DNA from: Candidatus Hydrogenedentota bacterium
GTDB lineage: Bacteria > Hydrogenedentota > Hydrogenedentia > Hydrogenedentales > JAEUWI01
Assembly: GCA_016791475.1 (NCBI GenBank)
Contig: JAEUWI010000038.1
Span: 1-64,000 of the forward strand
Length of the DNA: 64,000 nt
Reading direction: 5' to 3'
The translations under genes and the position numbers were made by a program. The notes under the pieces are model-generated. The model ran no database searches. It was given only the letters and a program-made list of their open reading frames with translations, and was not told the DNA's origin. Numbering within the stretch: the first letter of the stretch is position 1; the number at the start of each line of letters is the position of its first letter. Shown piece after piece: positions 27,550 through 34,616 of the stretch.

Positions 27550-28709
27550 AACGGGCCCGTTTAATTTGGATAAGTCTTCTGGGCCTCGGCCTCTTCGCCG
27601 CCGCCACGCAAGCCCAGGATCCCGCTCCGGCGCCCGCGCCCGCGCCCGCCCCGGCGGAAGCGGCACCGCCCGCGCCGGCACCCGCACCTGCGGAAGCCGC
27701 CCCCGCCGCGCCGCCGCCTGCGGAAGCCGCACCGGCGGCCCCCCCGGCGGAACCGGCGCCCCCCCCGCCACCTCCGCCACCGCCACCGCCTGTAGACATT
27801 CGCCAGGTTCAGGTGAAGGTGAAGATTGTGGAGACGAGCCAGCGCGGCCTGCGCCAGTTGGGCGCCAATCTGAACTACACCCGTTTCGTGGAAGGTGTCG
27901 AGCAATCGGGCTCGGTCGCGCGTGTCGCGACCGGAACCTTTGACCCGGTAACCGATTTCCCGCGGGTGACGCTGCCCGTGCCCGGCGTGGGAACACCCAA
28001 CCGCCCCGACGAGGACAAGAACGCTTCCAACGCCATCCAGACACGCGAAGGCGCCGGCCTGACCGCCAGTGTGATTGAATCGGATGAAGGGACGCTCGAA
28101 GCCGTGTTTCGCGGACTCGAAGAAGGACAGGATACGGACACCGTGTCCCAGCCGGAGCTCCTCGTCATCGACAAGATGCCGGCGGAAATCAACGCGGGCG
28201 GCGAAGTCCCCTTCCAGGGATCGCTCCTGGCGGCTACGCCCTCGCTCAAGGTGGAATTCAAGAACATCGGCGTAAACCTGGGAATGACGCCGACCATCAT
28301 GCCCAACGACCTCGTGAAACTGAATATCACGAAACTGGATGTGACCGACACCCTGCGCTTCGACCAGATTCGAGGCCTGGACTTGCCCGTATTCTCCCAG
28401 CGATCGCAAACGGGCGTCGTTTACGTTCCCAATGGCCGAACCCTGGTTACCGGCGGTTTGACCTCCCATGTGGCACGCCGCAAAGAGGCACGCGTTCCCC
28501 TCATGGGCACCTTGCCCGTCATCGGATTTCCCTTCCGGAGCCGCGAGACCGAGTCCCTGGAAAACACGCTGCTGATATTCGTCACCCCGACGGTGGTGGA
28601 CCTGCGCAATCTCTCCCCCGAAGGCCTGCGCGCCATGGAATTCTGGAAGAACGGCGACTGGGAAAATGAAAAGAGAATCGACGCGGAAAAGGAAGCGCTG
28701 CGGTATTAG
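27546..28709 (+). CDS. Secretin-domain protein B with Pro/Ala-rich N-terminal linker
   Basis: A 387-residue exported protein. A signal peptide (ARLIWISLLGLGLFAAATQA) is followed by about 55 residues made almost only of Pro, Ala and Glu, then a secretin core: VRQVQVKVKIVETSQRGLRQ, GLTASVIESDEGTLEAVFRGL, TVSQPELLVIDKMPAEINAG, GRTLVTGGLTSH and the strongly typical VPLMGTLPVIGFPF ... LLIFVTPTVVD. N-domains are replaced by the low-complexity linker. ATGA overlap with secretin A suggests coupled translation and a fixed ratio of the two. The two cores differ clearly in sequence and may form a mixed channel. Confidence 0.87.
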   Translation: MKRARLIWISLLGLGLFAAATQAQDPAPAPAPAPAPAEAAPPAPAPAPAEAAPAAPPPAEAAPAAPPAEPAPPPPPPPPPPPVDIRQVQVKVKIVETSQRGLRQLGANLNYTRFVEGVEQSGSVARVATGTFDPVTDFPRVTLPVPGVGTPNRPDEDKNASNAIQTREGAGLTASVIESDEGTLEAVFRGLEEGQDTDTVSQPELLVIDKMPAEINAGGEVPFQGSLLAATPSLKVEFKNIGVNLGMTPTIMPNDLVKLNITKLDVTDTLRFDQIRGLDLPVFSQRSQTGVVYVPNGRTLVTGGLTSHVARRKEARVPLMGTLPVIGFPFRSRETESLENTLLIFVTPTVVDLRNLSPEGLRAMEFWKNGDWENEKRIDAEKEALRY

Positions 28710-28716
28710 GCGGTGG

Positions 28717-28758
28717 TTGACAGTTGACAGTTGACAGTTGACAGTTGACAGTTGACAG
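28717..28758. repeat. Tandem heptamer array (TTGACAG) x6
   Basis: Six perfect copies of TTGACAG directly after the secretin B stop codon. Its reverse complement is a rotation of the AACTGTC unit at 4455-4461. Confidence 0.96.
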
Positions 28759-28764
28759 CGACGC

Positions 28765-28798
28765 GACCCATAAGACCCATAAGACCCATAAGACCCAT
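28765..28798. repeat. Tandem nonamer array (GACCCATAA) x3.8
   Basis: Three full copies and one partial copy (GACCCAT) of GACCCATAA, 6 bp after the heptamer array and about 100 bp upstream of lnt. Confidence 0.95.
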
Positions 28799-28898
28799 TT
28801 TAGCTTTCATCACAGCGTCAACTTGATCAGTTGGCGCTGTTTTTCGCACAATCCCCCGTCGCGACCCTGAACCACCCTTCCGGAGCCCTTTCCCCTCG

Positions 28899-30446
28899 AT
28901 GATTGTTTTTCTGCGCAGTTATGGCTGGGCGTTGGCCTCCGGCGTGCTCATGTCGTGGGCGTTGCCAAATTTCCATTGGTACCCCCTCGCATGGATCGCG
29001 TTGATTCCCCTGCTGGCTCGCAGCCTGGACCAGACGCCCGGACAGGCCGCGGCGCAATTCTTTGCGGCGGGCTGGATCTTCCACACGATCACGCTGCAAT
29101 GGCTCATGGCCAACATTTTCTGGGCGGGTGGCTGGGCAATCGTGGGCCAGCAAGGCATCTGTGTGGCCCTGGCGGGCTACTGGGCCCTCATGGGGGTGCT
29201 GTGGACGTGGATCAATCGGCGTTGGCCGGGAGCGCGGGCGGCGTGGCTCTTTGGCGCGTGCTGGATTTCCATGGAATGGCTCCAGGCGCGGCTGTTCACG
29301 GGCTTCGCCTGGGCCGCGCTGGGCTATAGCCAGGGACCCGATCTCTGGTTTGCCCAACTGGCCTCGCTGGGCGGGGTAATTCTGATCTCGGGCATACTGG
29401 TGGTGGTCAACGCGCTTCTGGCACAGGCCATTGCGACCCCGCCCCGGCGCTGGCGCGCCACCGCTATCGCCGCACTCACGGCCCTTCTGGTCCATGGCGT
29501 GGGCTACGGAATGCTGCGTCCCGCATCGCAGAGCGCTTCTTACAGCGCGGGAATGTATCAGAGTAACTACTCCCAACAGATGAAGTGGGACCCGGACTTT
29601 CAGGACGAAATGCTCGACCTCGCCTTCGCCCAAACCGAGGCCGTGCTGGGGCGGGAACCGGCCAACGTGTTCGTGTGGCCGGAAGCATTGATCATGGACG
29701 ACTTTCGCGAGCCCGACGTGCTCTCCGCCCTCCAGGCTTTTGCAGGCTCCACCCAGACCCCCCTCTTCGCGGGGGCGGTGCGGGAAGAAGGGGGCAAGTC
29801 GTACAACAGCAGCGTGCTGGTGCGTCCCGACGGAACCTACGAGTGGTACGACAAGATTAAGCTGGCCCCCTTTGGCGAGTATATCCCGCTGGAGTCGTGG
29901 CTGTCCTTTATGGAGGGCTTCGGCGCGGCGGGTGGCCAGACTTCGGGTGCGGAGCACAAGGTGCTGGAGGCGGGTGGCAGAAAGCTGGGCCCGCTCATCT
30001 GCTTCGAGGTGCTCTTTTCACCCCTCGCCTCAAAATGTCGGGCACTGGGGGCAGACTATCTCGTGGTCATCACCAATCTCGGCTGGTTCGGCCTCAGCAA
30101 TGTGCTGGCGCAGGAATTGGAACTGGCCCGCTTCCGGGCCATCGAGAACCGGCTACCGCTGGTCCAATGCGCGAACAGCGGCATCTCCGGAGTCTTTGAT
30201 GCCTACGGCCGTCTGACCGTCATCGACGGCTTCGTCAATTCGCGTGGCGGCTACGCCGTGGCCCAGTCCCCCCAGTCGCCTTCTGATGCGAAAATGCACC
30301 GGCGGGCGGGCGCTCTTCCCGTCCCGGAAGCGGGGCGCATGCTGTTTCCGGGCTCCGTAGACTGGTTTGGTCGCATTCTTCCCGTCGCAACCCTGTTGCT
30401 CCTCTGCTGGGGCTATGCAACACGTAATCGGCAGGCGACGGTCTGA
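28899..30446 (+). CDS. lnt: Apolipoprotein N-acyltransferase
   Basis: Inner-membrane enzyme that adds the third acyl chain to lipoproteins, needed for Lol-type transport to the outer membrane. The N-terminal half is multi-spanning (several hydrophobic helices, residues about 5-210); the periplasmic nitrilase-like domain has the expected triad: Glu262 (WPEALIMDD), Lys319 (YDKIKLAPFGEYIP) and Cys368 (LICFEVLF). A final hydrophobic helix (ILPVATLLLLCWGYA) closes the protein. At 515 residues the length is normal. It sits behind the secretin/lipoprotein operon and overlaps murJ by one base (TGATG). Confidence 0.95.
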   Translation: MIVFLRSYGWALASGVLMSWALPNFHWYPLAWIALIPLLARSLDQTPGQAAAQFFAAGWIFHTITLQWLMANIFWAGGWAIVGQQGICVALAGYWALMGVLWTWINRRWPGARAAWLFGACWISMEWLQARLFTGFAWAALGYSQGPDLWFAQLASLGGVILISGILVVVNALLAQAIATPPRRWRATAIAALTALLVHGVGYGMLRPASQSASYSAGMYQSNYSQQMKWDPDFQDEMLDLAFAQTEAVLGREPANVFVWPEALIMDDFREPDVLSALQAFAGSTQTPLFAGAVREEGGKSYNSSVLVRPDGTYEWYDKIKLAPFGEYIPLESWLSFMEGFGAAGGQTSGAEHKVLEAGGRKLGPLICFEVLFSPLASKCRALGADYLVVITNLGWFGLSNVLAQELELARFRAIENRLPLVQCANSGISGVFDAYGRLTVIDGFVNSRGGYAVAQSPQSPSDAKMHRRAGALPVPEAGRMLFPGSVDWFGRILPVATLLLLCWGYATRNRQATV

Positions 30447-32035
30447 TGAGTTCCAATCGAAGTCAACTTACCCGCTTCATGGCCATTTTCGCCGGCGGCA
30501 CCATGCTCAGCCGCGTCCTCGGACTCGTGCGGGACGTGGTCGTCGCCAATATGCCTTTCGCCTCCCGCGAGATTTTCCTCTTCGCGTTCCGATTTCCCAA
30601 CCTGCTGCGCGACATGCTCGGCGAGGGCGCGGTCAATGCCGCCTTCGTACCGCTTTTTGCGCGCTGCCGGGAGACCGAAGGCGAGGAAGCTTTTCAGCGC
30701 CTCGTACGCGCATGCCTGGGGGCGACGTTGATCCTGTTCGCCGTGTTGAGCGCCCTGGGCATGGTATTGGTCCCCCTTCTGCCGGGAATTCTCTCGGTAC
30801 TGGACCCATGGACGGGTGGTGATTCCACCACGGTCGACATGGACCTGACCCTCTCGGTCATGTACTGGCTCATGCCCTATTTCCTGCTCATCGGCGCGGC
30901 CGTCTTTGCCATGGGCCCTCTCTTTGTAGTCAAGCGCTACGGCACGGCGTCGTGGTCGCCGGTAATTCTGAATATTGCCCTCATTGCGGTGTGCCTCATT
31001 CACCAGGACTACTTCTCCGATCCGGTCTGGGCGCTGGTAACCGGCGTGTGGCTCGGTGGCATCGGGCAGGTGATAGTGATGTTTCACGCGATGAAGAAGC
31101 ACACGGGGGTCTGGCTGCCTTCGCTGGAATTGAAGCACCCCGGCGTGGCCAAGGCCTTTTTGCTCCTGGGTCCTGTGATTGTGGGACAGGCGACCGGAGA
31201 AGTGAACAAACTGGTGGACAGTTTCTTCGCTTATAAGCTCGAAGCCGTGTCTTACCTCTATTTCTCCAACCGGCTGGTCCAGTTGCCCCTCTCCATCTTC
31301 GGTATCGCCGTGGCCGTTTCGATTCTCCCGGCCATCTCTGCGGCGGGCGCGCGCGACGATCTGAAGGAGATTCGCGAGACGCTCATCTTCGGTTTCCGCC
31401 AGTCCGCCTTCCTGGTAATGCCATCCCTCGTGGGTCTGTTGGTGCTGGGCGATCCCCTGATGCGTCTGCTCTTCGTGCACCCGGGCGGCGGTTTCAGCGT
31501 AGAGGATGCCCATCACTCGGCGAACGCCATGTTCTACCTCGCCTGGGGCCTGCTGGCCTTCACCTGGGTCAAAGTCGCGGTACAAGGGTTCTTCGCAATC
31601 CATGACACCAAATCGCCGGTGATCATTGCCTCGCTGAGCATGGCGCTGAATATCGTGTTGATCCTGCTGCTCGTGAAGCCCATGGGGTATCAGGGGCTGG
31701 CTTTCGCCACGACCCTGTCCTACGCCGCAAATTTCTTCGGCCTTTACTGGATGCTCGGACGGCGGTTCGGCTCGCTGACCACCGCCGCCTTCGTCTGGTC
31801 TCTCGCGCGGATCGGCGCGGCGGCCGGCCTGATGGGCGCCGCGGCGCGAGTCACCTATCAGTTGCTGCTTGCACGCTTCCCCGATCATTCCCTGCACCAC
31901 GAGCTCCTCTCGGTACTCGTTCCCATCGGCGTGGCCATGGCGGTCTACCCGCTCCTGGCGCTGATACTTCGCCTCGAAGACGCCCACCAGCTTCTGGGCA
32001 TTCTTCGCAGGCGCCTTCCCGGCAGTCGCGGCTGA
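30446..32035 (+). CDS. murJ: Lipid II flippase MurJ
   Basis: Polytopic inner-membrane protein of the MOP superfamily that translocates the peptidoglycan precursor lipid II. N-terminal signature FAGGTMLSRVLGLVRDVVVANMP and FRFPNLLRDMLGEGAVNAAFVPLF are diagnostic for MurJ/MviN; about 13-14 hydrophobic helices follow over 529 residues, and further typical segments are seen (YFSNRLVQLPLSIFGIAVAVSILP). The start overlaps the lnt stop by one base. Confidence 0.96.
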   Translation: MSSNRSQLTRFMAIFAGGTMLSRVLGLVRDVVVANMPFASREIFLFAFRFPNLLRDMLGEGAVNAAFVPLFARCRETEGEEAFQRLVRACLGATLILFAVLSALGMVLVPLLPGILSVLDPWTGGDSTTVDMDLTLSVMYWLMPYFLLIGAAVFAMGPLFVVKRYGTASWSPVILNIALIAVCLIHQDYFSDPVWALVTGVWLGGIGQVIVMFHAMKKHTGVWLPSLELKHPGVAKAFLLLGPVIVGQATGEVNKLVDSFFAYKLEAVSYLYFSNRLVQLPLSIFGIAVAVSILPAISAAGARDDLKEIRETLIFGFRQSAFLVMPSLVGLLVLGDPLMRLLFVHPGGGFSVEDAHHSANAMFYLAWGLLAFTWVKVAVQGFFAIHDTKSPVIIASLSMALNIVLILLLVKPMGYQGLAFATTLSYAANFFGLYWMLGRRFGSLTTAAFVWSLARIGAAAGLMGAAARVTYQLLLARFPDHSLHHELLSVLVPIGVAMAVYPLLALILRLEDAHQLLGILRRRLPGSRG

Positions 32036-32117
32036 GCCGGGGCTCGGGGAACAAGGAACGGCCGGCCCGGTGTTTGCCCCTTGACGGATGGTGTACAATC
32101 GGGTTGGAGAGCGTGCC

Positions 32118-32744
32118 ATGACTTCTGACAACTCCCTTCAGCAGGCGGACGGGCAACCGGTATGCACCGCCCTCACCCAGCGACATCTGGAAACGCTGTT
32201 TCGGGCCACTCTCGATGTGACCCTGGTGCTGGACGGGGAGTCTCAGGAAATACTCTATGCCAACGATGCGGCCATCCGGGTGCTGGGCTACCCACCCGAA
32301 GCCTTGATCGGCACGCCTTTTTCCCGGCTCCTGCCCGACCATGCGGCGGACCAACTGATGGAAGCCGAACTGGTGGATGGCGTCTATGGCCCCATGCCTG
32401 TCCGTTGCGCCACGGGCGAATTGCGCAATGTGGATGTGACGGTGGCCGTGGTGCCCTGGGATGGAAAACCGGCCCTGCTGTACTCCCTCCGGGACGCCAC
32501 CCAGCGCACCCGGGCCGAGCAGGAACGGGAGAAGCTGATCCGGGAATTGCAGGCCGCGCTGGCCACCGTGAAACAGCTCAGCGGCCTCCTCCCCATCTGC
32601 GCGAACTGCAAACGCATTCGGGACGACGACGGTAACTGGGCGAATCTGGAGCGCTACATCAGCGAGCGCTCCAACGCGGAATTCAGCCACGGCATATGCC
32701 CGACCTGCCGCGAGGAACTCTACCCGGAACTGGGCAAGTCCTGA
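32118..32744 (+). CDS. PAS-domain protein with C-terminal four-cysteine motif
   Basis: A 208-residue protein. A PAS domain occupies about residues 20-140 (LFRATLDVTLVLDGESQEI, DAAIRVLGYPPEALIG, PAC-like YSLRDATQRTRAEQEREKL), then a short coiled coil and a C-terminal module with two cysteine pairs, CANC and CPTC, in the pattern LPICANCKRIRDD...W...ISER...FSHGICPTC. The same C-terminal module ends many single receivers and PAS proteins of delta-proteobacteria and Planctomycetes-like bacteria and has no assigned role; a zinc site is likely. There is no kinase or DNA-binding domain. The ATG at 32118 (GGAGA upstream) is preferred; one at 32088 is possible. It converges on the FHA kinase gene. Confidence 0.8.
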   Translation: MTSDNSLQQADGQPVCTALTQRHLETLFRATLDVTLVLDGESQEILYANDAAIRVLGYPPEALIGTPFSRLLPDHAADQLMEAELVDGVYGPMPVRCATGELRNVDVTVAVVPWDGKPALLYSLRDATQRTRAEQEREKLIRELQAALATVKQLSGLLPICANCKRIRDDDGNWANLERYISERSNAEFSHGICPTCREELYPELGKS

Positions 32745-32842
32745 ATCATTCGATTTATTGGGGGCGATCATGGAATGGACAATAGCGACGTGGCGATCCG
32801 AGCGGAACAGATCAGATTCGACGACGGATCAGCGCGCGCGGG

Positions 32843-34420
32843 TCAGGCGGTCATGCGTTTGATACGTGCCGTGGCCTTTCCCGGATCGGGGAACACGAGG
32901 GAAGCCGTGGTCCCCTCGCCCGGCACGCTCTCGATCTGAAGGCGCCCCCCGTGCTGCTCCATGACGCGGTGGCAGACGGCGAGGCCGAGACCCGTACCCT
33001 GGCCTTTTTTCGTTGTGAAGAAGGCCTGACCCACCCGGGGCATATCCTCGGGGCGAATACCGGTGCCGGTATCGCGCACCCGCACCACGTTCGCATCTTC
33101 CTCCGCGGCGACCTCGATCGTCACCACGCCCCCCGCCGTCATGGCGTCCAGCGCGTTGCTGAGGAGGTTCAGCAGCACCCGGTGGACCTGCTGGGTGTCG
33201 AGCGAAATCTTCTCGATCAGGCGGTTCTCGACGCGGATGCGGACGTTGCGCTTTTCGGCCTCGGCTTCGACGGACTCCACGACTTCATTCACGAGGGCCC
33301 CGAGATTTACATCCTCCAGCGTCAGATCGGTCTTTCGAGCGCAGGTAAGCAGACTCTCCACCAGCGTCTCGAAACGGTGGAGGGAATTGCGGATGAGCCG
33401 TGTGGCCTTGGCCGCGCGCTCCCAGTTCTGATTCTGATTCGCCAGTTCGAGCAACTCCGCCCCCCCGGAGATGCCCATGAGGATATTGCGCATGTCGTGG
33501 CTCGTTGCGGATACCGCCTGGCCGATGGCCGCAAGTCGCTCCTGGTGGATCTGCTTCTCATACAGCAGCATGTTCTCCACCGCCGCACCGGCCACCTGCC
33601 CGACAATGGACATGAGCTGCAGATGGGTCTGGGTGAAGGGCATAGGCTCCGCACTGGCGTCGGCATAGAGAACGCCGTAGACCGTGTCATGGCTGGTCAA
33701 GGGAACGCAAATCGCCGCCTTGATCTGGTGGGCCGCGATGCTGTCGGAGTTATCAAAACGCTGGTCATCCCCCGCATCCGACGTCATCACGCTGCCGCGG
33801 GTACACAACACATGGTCCACCAGCGTCTGGCTGATGGGCGGGGGCAACTGACCGACGCGGCGGGAACGGGAGACGCAGTGCGTCCCGGAAGAATCAATCG
33901 CTTCGCTCGTCTTCACAAAGCCCCGATCCGCCGGGAGGGCCTCCATCAACTCATCCAGCACCGTTTCCAGAAGTTGCTGCAGGGTGCGCTGGGTGGACAG
34001 TCGCTGGGAAAGGCGGTACAGAAAGGACAGCGCGGAATGGTCTTTGTCTACGATGTGCTCGTGCAGGGCGCCCACATCGTTGTAGTGCAACTCCATACGG
34101 TGGGCCGCCACCGTCTTGAGCAACACACTGACGGGTTCAACGTGGATCGTGTAGGGCCCCACCGAGACCCGGTCCGAAGGTAGCAACCGCTGCTTTCGGA
34201 TCCGCTGCCCATTGACGTGTACCCCATTACTGGAATCCAGGTCTTCAACGAAAGCCTCGTCGCCAATGACGTAAAACTGGGCATGGCGACGACTGACGGA
34301 GTCCTCTCTGAGGAGAAAATCAGCCTCGGGCGAACGCCCCGCGATCCGGGGAACTTCGCTGAGTGTGCCCAGGACAACGGGAAACCCAGGTCGTTGAATT
34401 TTGATACGAAATGTGGCCAA
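32843..34420 (-). CDS. FHA-GAF histidine kinase
   Basis: Cytoplasmic sensor kinase of 525 residues without membrane segments. N-terminal forkhead-associated domain (about 20-100) with RIAGRSPEADFLL, SVSRRHAQF and LDSSNGVHVNG, the residues that bind phosphothreonine; a GAF domain (about 140-285); HisKA with His308 in SATSHDMRNILMGI; HATPase with LLNLLSNALDAM and the ATP-lid GQGTGLGLAVCHRVMEQHGG. There is no receiver and no adjacent response-regulator gene, so it is an orphan kinase whose partner lies elsewhere. The FHA domain suggests input from a Ser/Thr kinase pathway. Confidence 0.92.
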   Translation of the reverse strand: MATFRIKIQRPGFPVVLGTLSEVPRIAGRSPEADFLLREDSVSRRHAQFYVIGDEAFVEDLDSSNGVHVNGQRIRKQRLLPSDRVSVGPYTIHVEPVSVLLKTVAAHRMELHYNDVGALHEHIVDKDHSALSFLYRLSQRLSTQRTLQQLLETVLDELMEALPADRGFVKTSEAIDSSGTHCVSRSRRVGQLPPPISQTLVDHVLCTRGSVMTSDAGDDQRFDNSDSIAAHQIKAAICVPLTSHDTVYGVLYADASAEPMPFTQTHLQLMSIVGQVAGAAVENMLLYEKQIHQERLAAIGQAVSATSHDMRNILMGISGGAELLELANQNQNWERAAKATRLIRNSLHRFETLVESLLTCARKTDLTLEDVNLGALVNEVVESVEAEAEKRNVRIRVENRLIEKISLDTQQVHRVLLNLLSNALDAMTAGGVVTIEVAAEEDANVVRVRDTGTGIRPEDMPRVGQAFFTTKKGQGTGLGLAVCHRVMEQHGGRLQIESVPGEGTTASLVFPDPGKATARIKRMTA

Positions 34421-34563
34421 AGGAATGATTCCGGTCTTTATAAGTTTACATCTCGATCCACGCCTCGCCCCTGCCCCTCCCGATCACACCCCAATTATTC
34501 AGCAAAAACCGGAAAATAGCAACTAATCCGGATAAATTTATGGTTTTAATCGATTTTATAAGT

Positions 34564-34594
34564 AAAAAGGCCCCCGGAACGGGTTCCGGGGGCC
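34564..34594 (-). terminator. Intrinsic terminator of ppdK
   Basis: On the minus strand GGCCCCCGGAA / TTCCGGGGGCC forms an 11-bp GC-rich stem (34569-34594) followed by TTTTT (34564-34568), 22 bp beyond the ppdK stop codon. Confidence 0.93.
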
Positions 34595-34616
34595 TCGAAT
34601 TCAGGTGGACCTGAGC

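Noticed and set aside
28717..28798. Short direct repeats considered as a CRISPR array
   Set aside because: Units of 7 and 9 bp in head-to-tail tandem without spacers; no cas genes in the window.
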